This document shows positions 50,461-59,286 of a DNA stretch of 64,000 bases, one piece after another. The stretch's first letter is position 1. Each line of letters starts with the position of its first letter. The DNA comes from Candidatus Baltobacteraceae bacterium (GTDB taxonomy: Bacteria; Vulcanimicrobiota; Vulcanimicrobiia; Vulcanimicrobiales; Vulcanimicrobiaceae): NCBI GenBank assembly GCA_036488875.1, contig DASXGW010000011.1, forward strand, positions 1 through 64,000, written 5' to 3'. The translations under genes and the position numbers were made by a program. The notes below the pieces were generated by a model. That model was not told the origin of the DNA. It worked only from the letters and a program-made list of their open reading frames with translations, and did not search any database.

Positions 50461-52482
50461 CTACGCGGCGATGATCTCGCTCGGGTTCAACGTTAGCTCG
50501 CCTGGCAGCTCCCCGTACGAAAAGACGTCGACGCGTACGCCCGAGCGCATCAGGAAATCGGCGAGCAGTGGCCGCAACGCGGCCGTACACACGATCGACG
50601 CGCCGTCGCGCGAGCGCCCCGCGACGTAGCGGCCGATCTGCTCGCGCAGCGCCAGCGCCGTTGACGGCGACGCCGCGTCGGTTCCACCGCGGCTCCACGC
50701 CGAAACCAGCGTTCGTTCGAACTCGGGGTCGAAGATGGCCGGCTCCAGCGTTGCGACGGCGCGCCGTCGCAAGAGCTCGGGGATGACGACGCGGCGCGCG
50801 GCTTCCGCCAACTCGTTTGCGTCGCGCGATCCCGCTTCCAACATCGCTTCGAGGACGCGCACCGGATCGCGGGGCCACACCATTTCGCGCAGCAACAACG
50901 AAAACGCACGATGCACCGCCGCGAACGGCAGCGACTCCGTACCAATTTCTTTGATGACCGACGGAACGCTCGCGCGCAAATGCTCGAACAGCGTCTGCAA
51001 CTCTTGACGTCCGACCAGTTCGGCTGCGTGCGCGCGCGCGACTTCGGCCAAATGCGAACCGAGTACGGAGATCGGATCGAAAACCAGCGCGCCCGCCGCC
51101 GATGCGGCGTCGGCCCGTTCGACGGAAATCCACGCCGCCGGTAAGCCATAGACGGGCTCGGGCTCAACGCCCACGCCCAAGCGGCGCAACACCGCTTCTT
51201 CAGCCACGGCGAGCCGGCACTCCAGTCGAAGCGCGCCTTGAGCAACCAGCCGGTCGCGGACGCGAATGCCGTACGTCGCGGCTTCTCGTGCAAGGTCGTC
51301 GCGTAGCCGAACGCCGGGAAGAACGATGCCGATATCGGCCGCCAACGCTCGTCGCACCTCACCGATACGGTCGAGCAGCGCATCGGCGTGCGGCGGCACC
51401 AGCAGATGCGCGAGATCCGCGCCGACGTCGATGGATACCGCGTCGACGCCGACCAATCCGAGCGCAAGCTCCGGGCGCCGCATCGCTTGGCGGCGCGCAC
51501 GTTCGCGCGACGCAGCCGTTTCGTCGTCGCTGCGCGTGCGATGCCGCTGCGCAAGCCACGCGAGTACGAACGCCATTAGACCGAGCAGCGCAAAGAGCGG
51601 CCGCGGAAGCGCCGGAACAAAACTCAGTGCGAGCAGCAGCACCCCGACGCTGCGCAGCACGTCGGGGCGCGAGCACAACTGCGCGGCCAGATCCGATCCC
51701 AGCGCACCCTCGGACGCGACGCGCGTCACCATCATGCCCATTGCGGTGGAGATCAAGAACGCCGGCAAAGTCGTCACGAGCGCGTTGCCGATCGAGAGCA
51801 GGGCGAACCTGTTGAGCGCATCCACTGCAGTTAAACCATGATAGGCAATGCCCACGATGACGCCGCCCGCGAGATTGAGCGCGACGATGACCAACGCCGC
51901 GACGGCGTCGCCTTTGACGAACTTTCCGGCGCCGTCCATCGCACCGTAAAAGTCGGCCTCGCGCTGCACGGCCGCGCGCTTGCGGCGCGCCCCCGCGGCA
52001 TCGAGCACGCCGGCGTGAACGTCCGCATCGATGGCCATTTGCTTCCCCGGCATGGCATCGAGCGTGAAGCGCGCGGCGACTTCGGCGACGCGCTGCGAGC
52101 CACTGGCTATCACCACGAACTGGATCGTCACGAGAATCGCGAACACGATGATGCCCACGACGAGATTGCCGTTCACGACAAAGGCGCCGAACGCCGGAAC
52201 GATGGCGCCCACCGCGCCCGGCGTCGCTCCTTGCGTAAGAATCAATCGCGTCGCCGAGACGTCGAGGGACAATCGAAACAGCGTCGCGACGAGCAGAGCC
52301 GGCGCGAACGCACTGAACTCCAGCGGGTCCTCGACGGTGACCGAAAGCAGCAGGACGAGCGCGGATGCAAAGATGTTCACGCCCAGCAGCACGTCGAGCA
52401 GCCACGGCGGCAACGGCACGATCAAAATCCCGACGATCGCCAGAAGCACGCCTGCGAAGGCGTAGACCGGAAGCCGGGTCAC
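50461..52482 (-). CDS. flhA: Flagellar export protein FlhA
   Basis: A 673-residue FlhA: integral membrane part of the flagellar type III export gate. The N-terminal third has eight or so helices (VYAFAGVLLAIVGILIVPLP, LVATLFRLSLDVSATRLILT, VIASGSQRVAEVAARFTLDA, the FHIPEP region MPGKQMAIDADVHAG). The C-terminal cytosolic domain forms the nonameric ring. The start GTG at 52482 overlaps the flhB stop (GTGA), which fixes it. Operon order fliQ-fliR-flhB-flhA. Shorter than the roughly 690 of E. coli but complete. Confidence 0.95.
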   Translation of the reverse strand: MTRLPVYAFAGVLLAIVGILIVPLPPWLLDVLLGVNIFASALVLLLSVTVEDPLEFSAFAPALLVATLFRLSLDVSATRLILTQGATPGAVGAIVPAFGAFVVNGNLVVGIIVFAILVTIQFVVIASGSQRVAEVAARFTLDAMPGKQMAIDADVHAGVLDAAGARRKRAAVQREADFYGAMDGAGKFVKGDAVAALVIVALNLAGGVIVGIAYHGLTAVDALNRFALLSIGNALVTTLPAFLISTAMGMMVTRVASEGALGSDLAAQLCSRPDVLRSVGVLLLALSFVPALPRPLFALLGLMAFVLAWLAQRHRTRSDDETAASRERARRQAMRRPELALGLVGVDAVSIDVGADLAHLLVPPHADALLDRIGEVRRALAADIGIVLPGVRLRDDLAREAATYGIRVRDRLVAQGALRLECRLAVAEEAVLRRLGVGVEPEPVYGLPAAWISVERADAASAAGALVFDPISVLGSHLAEVARAHAAELVGRQELQTLFEHLRASVPSVIKEIGTESLPFAAVHRAFSLLLREMVWPRDPVRVLEAMLEAGSRDANELAEAARRVVIPELLRRRAVATLEPAIFDPEFERTLVSAWSRGGTDAASPSTALALREQIGRYVAGRSRDGASIVCTAALRPLLADFLMRSGVRVDVFSYGELPGELTLNPSEIIAA

Positions 52483-53489
52483 GTGCGCAGCAATCCGGCG
52501 CGGAACAGCGCCGCCACGACTTCGGCAACCGCGACGAAATGCGCGCGGTCGATCGGATCGCCGACGCGTCCGTCGCGATAGAGCGCTCGCGCCAACGGTA
52601 CGTTCTCGACGACCGGTATGCCCCTGGCCGCCGCTATGGCCCGCACGCGACCGGCGGCATCGCCGGCGGCGCGCACGAGAATGGTCGGCACCGCCACTAG
52701 CGGCGGTTCGTACTGCAACGCCACCGCCACGTGCGTGGGATTTGCAATCACGAACGACGCCTTTCCCACGTCGTCGACGCAACCGCGCAGCAGCGAACGA
52801 TGCAGCGCCCGGCGGCGTCCGCGCTCGAGCGGATCGCCTTCTTGTTCCTTGGCTTCGCGCTTGCGATCGTCGAAACTCATGCGCAGTTTCTGCAGCCACG
52901 TTCGGCGCGCCGCGCCATATTCGGCGACGGCAAATGCGGTTCCGACCGCAAACGCCGCGATCGCTACGCGTTGGGCCGCGTTCCAAACGCCGGCCGCAAC
53001 CCCGGCCACGGACCCCGCAGCGATTGCTTCGCGTGCGGCGGCTTGCAGCGCCGGAACCATCGCGCATCCTGCCAGTGCGAAGGCAGCTCCCGCGCGAAAT
53101 CCGTGACCGAGCGTCTCGCGCGAAAACATGCGCTTACATCCCTCTATTGGATTGAGCCGTTCCACCTTCGGAAGCGGAAAGATAAACAAGCCGCCCCCGT
53201 TCTGCGCGATCGCAACGACGCTGCCGGCGAGCGCCGCAGCGGCAATTGGCAGCAGCGCAACGCCGAGCACGGCCATCGAATCGACCTCTCCATTGCCGGC
53301 CGCAGCGCGCGCGATGGATCGGGAAGCCAGTGCTCCTAGCAGCGGCGCGCTCGCAACGAGCGTTAGACCGGCGGCGAGAAACGCCGCATTCGCGCCGAGC
53401 TCGGAACACCGCGCGACGTTGCCCTCGCGCCGCGCCTTTTCCAGACGCTGCGGCGTCGCGTCAAACGGCTTCTCCGATTCGTCGCTCAT
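52479..53489 (-). CDS. flhB: Flagellar export protein FlhB
   Basis: A 336-residue FlhB. It starts EKPFDATPQRLEKARREGNV, has four helices, and the autocleavage motif NPTH at residues 250-253 (VIANPTHVAVALQY), where the substrate-specificity switch from rod/hook to filament export is made. PVVENVPLARALYRD is conserved too. The start at 53489 overlaps the fliR stop (ATGA). The last residues overlap flhA. Confidence 0.95.
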   Translation of the reverse strand: MSDESEKPFDATPQRLEKARREGNVARCSELGANAAFLAAGLTLVASAPLLGALASRSIARAAAGNGEVDSMAVLGVALLPIAAAALAGSVVAIAQNGGGLFIFPLPKVERLNPIEGCKRMFSRETLGHGFRAGAAFALAGCAMVPALQAAAREAIAAGSVAGVAAGVWNAAQRVAIAAFAVGTAFAVAEYGAARRTWLQKLRMSFDDRKREAKEQEGDPLERGRRRALHRSLLRGCVDDVGKASFVIANPTHVAVALQYEPPLVAVPTILVRAAGDAAGRVRAIAAARGIPVVENVPLARALYRDGRVGDPIDRAHFVAVAEVVAALFRAGLLRT

Positions 53490-54208
53490 CGAACCGGCAG
53501 CGCAAGCAATGGATGTCCCGCGCGCGCGGCGAGAATCGGCACCGCGCACACCGTCGCGATCAGCACCGCCGCGAACGCGAGCGGAAATGCAAGCGTGATG
53601 CTTCCGAAACGTGGAACCGCGCGAGAGAGAGCCCCCAGCGCGATCTGCACCGCAAATGCCAAACCGATGGCCGGCGCGGCCACCCCGGCCGCGCTGATCG
53701 CAATCGTTGCGGCCAAGCTCGCGAGATACGGCATCCAGGCGTGCGCGTCGAACGGAACGCCCGGCGTAAGTCGCGAGAAACTCATTGCAAACCACCAAAT
53801 CGTGGGTCGGTAGGCGCCCAACAGGAAGAACCCGCCGGTGAATGCGAGCGACCAAACGCGTCCGAAGCCCGAAGGAGCGACGATTTGCGCGCTCGGCGCG
53901 AAGGCTTTGACGCCGGCATAGTCGTCGACGGTCCGGCCCCCGGCGTAGGCCGCGTCGTACAATAAAGACGCCGCGGCGCCGACGATCGCGCCGAGCAAAA
54001 GTTCGGTCGCAAACGCGAGCGCAAAACTCAGTTCGTCACGCGGAACCTTCGCGGCGCTAACGCCCGGTGCAACGGACAACGTCAAAAACACGGCGAGACC
54101 GGCGCGCACGGGTGCCGGAACGCTCGGGTGTGAAAAGCCGGGTGCGCGGAATGCGAATCCGGCGCAACGCGCAAAGACGAGCGTCCCGGTCGCCAGTGAA
54201 TCGCTCAC
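53486..54208 (-). CDS. fliR: Flagellar export protein FliR
   Basis: A 240-residue FliR, membrane part of the export gate with FliP and FliQ. It begins LVFARCAGFAFRAPGFSHP, with VRAGLAVFLTLSVAP and ELLLGAIVGAAASLLYDAAY, and ends in the conserved helix TIAISAAGVAAPAIGLAFAV. Overlaps the neighbouring fliQ and flhB by four bases on each side, giving tight coupling. Confidence 0.92.
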   Translation of the reverse strand: MSDSLATGTLVFARCAGFAFRAPGFSHPSVPAPVRAGLAVFLTLSVAPGVSAAKVPRDELSFALAFATELLLGAIVGAAASLLYDAAYAGGRTVDDYAGVKAFAPSAQIVAPSGFGRVWSLAFTGGFFLLGAYRPTIWWFAMSFSRLTPGVPFDAHAWMPYLASLAATIAISAAGVAAPAIGLAFAVQIALGALSRAVPRFGSITLAFPLAFAAVLIATVCAVPILAARAGHPLLALPVR

Positions 54209-54474
54209 GAACCGGAGACGAGGGCGGGAATCGCGTCCAACGCGCGATCGAACAGACCGGCCAACGCGTGCATTGCGAAGGATCCGAAAATCGCAACCGT
54301 AATGCCGACCGCAATCGCCTTCGGCAGCAAGGTCAATGTCTGTTCCTGCACTTGCGTGGCAGCCTGCACCACCGCCACGGCCGTACCGACCAGCGCCGAG
54401 ACGGCCAGCATCGGCAACGCGATCAACGCCGTTGTGAACAGCCCGTCGCGAACCAGAGCGTCGAAAGCTTCCAT
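54205..54474 (-). CDS. fliQ: Flagellar export protein FliQ
   Basis: An 89-residue protein with two helices (LFTTALIALPMLAVSALVGT and LPKAIAVGITVAIFGSFAMH) and the FliQ signature VAVVQAATQVQEQTLTLLPK between them. It is the first gene of fliQ-fliR-flhB-flhA. A TACGAT -10 box is seven bases before the ATG, so the operon may start without a leader. Confidence 0.92.
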   Translation of the reverse strand: MEAFDALVRDGLFTTALIALPMLAVSALVGTAVAVVQAATQVQEQTLTLLPKAIAVGITVAIFGSFAMHALAGLFDRALDAIPALVSGS

Positions 54475-54481
54475 CGCGCCG

Positions 54482-54487
54482 ATCGTA
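54482..54487 (-). promoter_or_regulatory. Possible -10 box (TACGAT) of the fliQ operon
   Basis: TACGAT on the minus strand, seven bases before the ATG at 54474; no Shine-Dalgarno or clear -35. Same geometry as the leaderless boxes at 12489, 12977 and 29409, but a weaker match. Confidence 0.35.
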
Positions 54488-54531
54488 CGGTGCGATGGTG
54501 ACGCAATCGTTAGCGAATTATGACGGTTCGC

Positions 54532-55437
54532 TTACGGCGCAAAGGTCCGAGCGAACAGCGGTCGCCAGGCGCTGGCGGCGAGCAGCGACGATACGATGGC
54601 GCGCGTGGCCGGTGATTTGTTGAGCGTATAAAAATGGATGCCGGGCACGCCGCTCTGAAGCAGCGCGACGGCCTGCATCGACGCGTACGCGACGCCGAGG
54701 GCTTCGACTGCTTCGGCGTCACCTTTGCGCAGCTCCATCTCGACGCGCAGTTTCGGCGGGATCGTCGCACCGCACATCGCCACGAAACGCTTGATCTGCT
54801 CGAAGTTGGTAATCGGCATGAGCCCTGGGAGTATCGGAGCCGTCACGCCCATCGCTCGAGCGCGGCGCTCGAACCCGAAGAACGCATCGTTATCGAAAAA
54901 GAGTTGCGATACGAGAAAGTCGGCGCCGGCATCGACTTTTTCTTTAAGGCGCGCGAGGTCGACGTCCATGCTCGCGGCCTCGGGATGCTTCTCGGGATAG
55001 CACGCCGCACCGATGCAGAAATCGTAGTTTCGGCGCAACATGGCGATCAACTCGGTCGCGTGGCTGAAACCGCCCGCCGGAGCGACGAACTGCTCCTCTC
55101 CCTTCGGCGGATCGCCGCGCAGGGCAAGAACGTTTTCGATGCCGGCGCGAGCGAGATCGTCGAAGAGCGCGCGCAGCTCCGCGCGCGTGGAACCGACGCA
55201 CGTCACGTGCGCTACCACCGTCAGGCCGATCTCTTGCTGGATCTTCTTCGCGAGCGCAACCGTCCGCGCGCGGGTCGAACCGCCCGCCCCGTAAGTGATG
55301 GAGACGAATGCCGGCCGCAACGGCTGCAGCGCCGAGATGGCATCGATAAGCTGGCGCGAACCGTCCTCGTCCTTCGGTGGAAAGAACTCGAACGAGAAGA
55401 ACGGCCGCATCGAGGCCAGCGCCTCGCTAATTCGCAT
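54532..55437 (-). CDS. metF: 5,10-methylenetetrahydrofolate reductase
   Basis: A 301-residue MetF: FAD-dependent reduction of 5,10-methylene-THF to 5-methyl-THF, supplying methionine synthesis. FFSFEFFPPKDEDG is the N-terminal signature, with SITYGAGGSTRA, LALRGDPPKGEEQ and FLVSQLFFDNDAFF for FAD and substrate binding. Complete barrel. It lies between the two flagellar blocks on the same strand, an unusual place. Confidence 0.96.
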   Translation of the reverse strand: MRISEALASMRPFFSFEFFPPKDEDGSRQLIDAISALQPLRPAFVSITYGAGGSTRARTVALAKKIQQEIGLTVVAHVTCVGSTRAELRALFDDLARAGIENVLALRGDPPKGEEQFVAPAGGFSHATELIAMLRRNYDFCIGAACYPEKHPEAASMDVDLARLKEKVDAGADFLVSQLFFDNDAFFGFERRARAMGVTAPILPGLMPITNFEQIKRFVAMCGATIPPKLRVEMELRKGDAEAVEALGVAYASMQAVALLQSGVPGIHFYTLNKSPATRAIVSSLLAASAWRPLFARTFAP

Positions 55438-55465
55438 CGGCCATTTCTTTAACGAAAGCCGCCGA

Positions 55466-57025
55466 CTACGCCTGCGGAATCGACTGTGCGTAGCGAAAGA
55501 CGTCGTCCGGATCGTATTTTCGCTTTACTTCTTTTAGCCGCGCAAGACTCTCGCCGTAGTATTGCTGCTGCCAGTCCGAAAGGTTGGGATCGGCATAGCC
55601 TTGGTACGCACTCCCGGAAAGCCACGGCCGCACCGATTCGTACGTCGCCTGGGTCCAGGCTATATTCGCGTTGGCTACCGAATCGCTGGATCCAGGTTTC
55701 CATCGCGATTGGTACTGCACGACGTAGCGAATGTCGCGGTGCGCGAACGCCGCCGCGCTCGGCGGCCGCGCGATCGCGCCTCCCGCCGTTTCAAACGCGA
55801 TCTTGCCGACGTTGACCGCGCCTTGGAAATCCGCCGGCGTCAATACCGGATCGGCTTGACGCCGCGCGATCGCTTCGACGAGTGCTTCGAACGCTTGCGC
55901 CGGCCACGTCGCCCGAATCAGGTCCGACTTAGCGTAGAAACTGGGCCGCGGGAGCGCCCCATTTGGCGAGACCCCCGCGTACTTACATTCGTCGGCTCGC
56001 AGCCCCGCACAAATCGGTTCGCGCATGGTGGAAAGATACGGCGCCGTCACGACCGTTGTCGCGCTGGGTTTGACGCCGGCAGCGGTCAGCAGCGCTTCAC
56101 CCAGCGCACGGGCACCTCGCTCGTTGCCCGCATACGTCAACTCGATAACGACGCTCCCGCCATCACTGGGCGAGCCCGTATGAATTTCGGTCCAGCAATG
56201 CGCGCGGTCGGGAAGAGCGGTTACCCATTGCTGAAACGCCGTCATCACGCGCACGCCGCTCGCGAGCGGAAACGTGTAGACGATCTCGGTGAACGGCATG
56301 TCGACCGGATGCAAGCGCCCCGTCAACTCGACGACGGCACCGAAGTTCCCGCCGCCGCCGCCGCGACACGCCCAAAATAGATCGGCGTTTTGCCGTTGAT
56401 TGGCTGTAATGAGGTCGCCCGCGGCGGTAACGAGTTTCAACTCAGTGATGTTGTCGCAGGTGAGTCCGTACAGGCGCGAGAGCCGTCCGAATCCACCGGC
56501 CGCACTGAGTCCGCTAAGCCCGACGGTTGGGCACGTTCCGGCCGGCAAGGTCATCCGCGTCGGCCAAAGCGCCGTGTAAAGCGGCAGGTTCGTCTGACCC
56601 GCGCCGAAGGTCGCTTCTTGCCGCGCCCGATCCGCTCGAACGTACGCGAGCTCCGACACGTCGACGATCAATCCGGTGGTTGCGGAGAATCCGGCAAAAC
56701 TGTGGCGCCCGTTGCGCACCGCAAAGTTTATCCCGTACTCGCGGGCAAACTTTATGGATTGCGCGACGTCCTCGGCACCGGCGACGATCGCGACCGCGCT
56801 CGGCACCACAGCGGCAAAGCGCGCGTTCCACGGCTGACTCGCGATGGCATAAGCGGCGTCCGACGGCGCGATGACTCGTCCTTTGATCGCCGACCGCAGC
56901 TGGTCGAGGCGCGACGTCCTCGGCGAAGAACCGCCGGCGACCGAACATCCCCCTAACGAAGCGTTCGCGCAAGCCAACGCAACGGCCGAAGCTCCCGTCT
57001 CGAGAAACCGACGCCTGCTCTGCAT
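55466..57025 (-). CDS. Tat-exported BBE-type FAD-linked oxidase
   Basis: A 519-residue flavoprotein of the berberine-bridge-enzyme/6-hydroxy-D-nicotine-oxidase group. The twin-arginine signal is SRRRFLETGASAVALACANA. The FAD domain has RNGRHSFAGFS, where His108 would bind FAD covalently, and GTCPTVGLSGLSAAGGFG with Cys165 as the second covalent link. The C-terminal BBE motif is KRKYDPDDVFRYAQSIP. Substrate unknown; relatives oxidise sugars or alkaloids. The ATG at 57025 is preferred to the GTG at 57034 because TACAGT lies seven bases upstream of it and overlaps the GTG. Confidence 0.88.
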   Translation of the reverse strand: MQSRRRFLETGASAVALACANASLGGCSVAGGSSPRTSRLDQLRSAIKGRVIAPSDAAYAIASQPWNARFAAVVPSAVAIVAGAEDVAQSIKFAREYGINFAVRNGRHSFAGFSATTGLIVDVSELAYVRADRARQEATFGAGQTNLPLYTALWPTRMTLPAGTCPTVGLSGLSAAGGFGRLSRLYGLTCDNITELKLVTAAGDLITANQRQNADLFWACRGGGGGNFGAVVELTGRLHPVDMPFTEIVYTFPLASGVRVMTAFQQWVTALPDRAHCWTEIHTGSPSDGGSVVIELTYAGNERGARALGEALLTAAGVKPSATTVVTAPYLSTMREPICAGLRADECKYAGVSPNGALPRPSFYAKSDLIRATWPAQAFEALVEAIARRQADPVLTPADFQGAVNVGKIAFETAGGAIARPPSAAAFAHRDIRYVVQYQSRWKPGSSDSVANANIAWTQATYESVRPWLSGSAYQGYADPNLSDWQQQYYGESLARLKEVKRKYDPDDVFRYAQSIPQA

Positions 57026-57032
57026 AGGCTTC

Positions 57033-57038
57033 ACTGTA
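57033..57038 (-). promoter_or_regulatory. -10 box (TACAGT) of the BBE-type oxidase
   Basis: TACAGT on the minus strand followed by seven bases and the ATG at 57025. There is no Shine-Dalgarno sequence, so a leaderless transcript is predicted. Confidence 0.45.
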
Positions 57039-57103
57039 CTGCGTCGCGAGTTCGATATCCCTTACAACGAGGGGTCCGGACAACGATCAATGTAAATGGT
57101 TTT

Positions 57104-57556
57104 ATGACTAAAAAGCATTTGATTCCGCTGTTGGTCGGTATCTGTTTTTGCTTTTCGCCGGCAGCCTCTCTCGCTGATACCCCCGGACACATCACGGGCG
57201 TGGGCGGCATTTTCGTGAAAAGCAAAGACCCCAAAGCCTTGGCCGCATGGTATCGAGACGTGCTGGGTATTCAGATCGAGAGCTGGGGAGGGGCGGCGCT
57301 CCGATACGATGCCCCGGAGCATCCGCCCGTTCTCGTGTGGAACGCTTTCCCGCAAACGACGAAGTACATGACGCCATCGACGCGTGAGTTTATGTTAGAC
57401 TTCGCCGTCGACGACCTTGACGCATACCTTGCGAAGCTCAAGGCAAAGGGTGTAGTAGTTCTCAAGCGCGACGACTCGGACCCGGACGGCAAATACGCCT
57501 GGATCCTCGATCCGGACGGCACGAAAATCGAACTTTGGCAACCGAAGCCCAAATAA
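57104..57556 (+). CDS. Secreted VOC-family protein
   Basis: A 150-residue protein with a Sec signal peptide (LIPLLVGICFCFSPAASLA, cleavage near 25) and one VOC unit: HITGVGGIFVKSKDPKALAA, WYRDVLGIQIESWGG, FMLDFAVDDLDAYLAKLKAK, WILDPDGTKIELWQP. Export is uncommon for this fold. It is divergent from the oxidase (78-base gap), which may share its regulation. Metal ligands are partly replaced (VGGIFV instead of H-x-x-x-V), so it may bind rather than catalyse. Confidence 0.8.
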   Translation: MTKKHLIPLLVGICFCFSPAASLADTPGHITGVGGIFVKSKDPKALAAWYRDVLGIQIESWGGAALRYDAPEHPPVLVWNAFPQTTKYMTPSTREFMLDFAVDDLDAYLAKLKAKGVVVLKRDDSDPDGKYAWILDPDGTKIELWQPKPK

Positions 57557-57584
57557 CGTTAGATGTGAACGCCCATGAGTTTGC

Positions 57585-59255
57585 TCAGACCTGACGAGCT
57601 ACTTGACTTTGCGGCGCGCGCTCGATCCACAGCAGCGCGATTGCCAGTTCGTGGGAGAGCCGCGTGAGCGTCTCGAGTTCGTCGGGGTCGAACCGTTCGC
57701 CGGAGTCTCGGTATTGAGCAAACACCGCACCGGTGACCGTTCCGAAGACGACCAGCGGAAAGACCGCAGCAAGCCGCGGCAGGGCGGTTGCAAAGTCGTC
57801 GGTGTGCACGGGAACGTGCTTCGAGCGCAGGCGCATGAACACCGGATCGTCCGCATTCACTGGGAACGCTTCACCGTGTCCCGCTTGTGCCGCCGGCGTA
57901 TACGTCGTCTCCGTTTCGATATAGATACAGACGAACGGCGCGTGCATAAGCCGGTGAATTTCGTGCGCGACGCGCCCCGAGAGCGCGCGGACGTCGCGCG
58001 CGTGTGGGAAATCATCAACGAGTGCGCCAAGTTCGGCAGCGGCACGCAGCTTGTCGCGATAGAGAACCTGCTCGACGAGCCGCTCGACCGACGCTTCGAT
58101 CCACTTAATCGAAAAGCCCAAGAGCAGCGGAACCAATAGCTCTAAAACCGTGCTCTGTACCCGGCCGAGCGCGGCACGCTCCACGATCTGCTCGGCCACA
58201 ATAAATACGCCGACGATGACGGAGAGAACGAGCGTGTACGTCACCGCGCGGCTGAAGACGAAATCGACCGCGACGAGCCCGCGAGCCAGCACGGCGTACG
58301 GGAGTACGATCGCTAGCGCCAGATACGTAATATTCAGTGCGCCGCCCGCGAGAAGCGGCTGGCCGGTAATACCGGAGATCCAGTTTGCGGTCGGGCCGAT
58401 CTGAGAGAACAGCATCGCGGCGAAAATCCAACGAACGGCTTCGGCGGTGCGCCCACGCGCGTAGAACGCCGCAACGGCAAAGACGAGCACGCCGGAATAG
58501 CCGAGCAGCATCTGCGTAATCCAATACTGCGGCGTTGTGAAGTACGTCGAGCCGAAAATGGCGCCGAGCCGGTCTCCGAAAGAGCACACGGTAAAGGCGA
58601 TAAGGGCGGCGGCGCACAGCGCAGCAAGCCCGCCGCGCAGCAAGCGCGGCGTCAGTTTAGGCAGCAATTCGAATGCGAAAAGAATACGTGCCCCGAAGAC
58701 ACCGAAGGCAACGACCGTGACCTCGAAGACGTTCATAAGGACGGGCACCCAAGGTGGCCCCCAGTAGCGGACGGCAAATCCCTCGTAGACGGAAAGCGAG
58801 CAGACGAAGAGGCCGGCATAGAGGGAATCTTTTGCGGTACCACGCGCGATCAAGAACACACCGGCAGCGGCGAGCAATATCCGCATGACCATGTCGAGCA
58901 GGTCGAGCAGGATCGGCGCGCGGCGTTCGAATCGTTCGTGCGCGTATATCACGGCGCCGTTGCGGAGCAGCGGAACGTCAATGGCTCCCATCGCGGGACC
59001 GCTGGCGTGAATTAGTGATGCGACCATATAGCGCGACGTGACATCCACGAGCCGCAGATCCGCAACGTCACCCGGACGAATGCCCGCTGCGGCACCGGCG
59101 GACGTAACGGTCGTATAGACCGAGCGCGACGGATCGAGCCGCTGTAACGTTCCGAGGTTCGGCAGTTGACCAAAGTCCAGATAGCCCGCGCCGATATCGG
59201 CAATGCACAGAAACGTGATGAGCCCAACGAGTAAGGCCCCGAGGGTTCGGTTCAT
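57585..59255 (-). CDS. PDZ / multi-TM / GAF-like orphan sensor, paralog 4
   Basis: A 556-residue family member. The PDZ core is VTSAGAAAGIRPGDVADLRL (about 50-70). There are eight to nine helices (LLDLMVMRILLAAAGVFLIA is a typical one), AVDFVFSRAVTYTLVLSVIV, the diverged linker LVEQVLYRDKLRAAAELGAL and the GAF-like part HEIHRLMHAPFVCIYIETET. It stops after IALLWIERAP, without output domain. It follows paralog 5 by 31 bases on the same strand and is probably co-transcribed. Confidence 0.72.
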   Translation of the reverse strand: MNRTLGALLVGLITFLCIADIGAGYLDFGQLPNLGTLQRLDPSRSVYTTVTSAGAAAGIRPGDVADLRLVDVTSRYMVASLIHASGPAMGAIDVPLLRNGAVIYAHERFERRAPILLDLLDMVMRILLAAAGVFLIARGTAKDSLYAGLFVCSLSVYEGFAVRYWGPPWVPVLMNVFEVTVVAFGVFGARILFAFELLPKLTPRLLRGGLAALCAAALIAFTVCSFGDRLGAIFGSTYFTTPQYWITQMLLGYSGVLVFAVAAFYARGRTAEAVRWIFAAMLFSQIGPTANWISGITGQPLLAGGALNITYLALAIVLPYAVLARGLVAVDFVFSRAVTYTLVLSVIVGVFIVAEQIVERAALGRVQSTVLELLVPLLLGFSIKWIEASVERLVEQVLYRDKLRAAAELGALVDDFPHARDVRALSGRVAHEIHRLMHAPFVCIYIETETTYTPAAQAGHGEAFPVNADDPVFMRLRSKHVPVHTDDFATALPRLAAVFPLVVFGTVTGAVFAQYRDSGERFDPDELETLTRLSHELAIALLWIERAPQSQVARQV

Positions 59256-59286
59256 GTCCTGCGTTTCGACGCGGCGACGTATGCGC

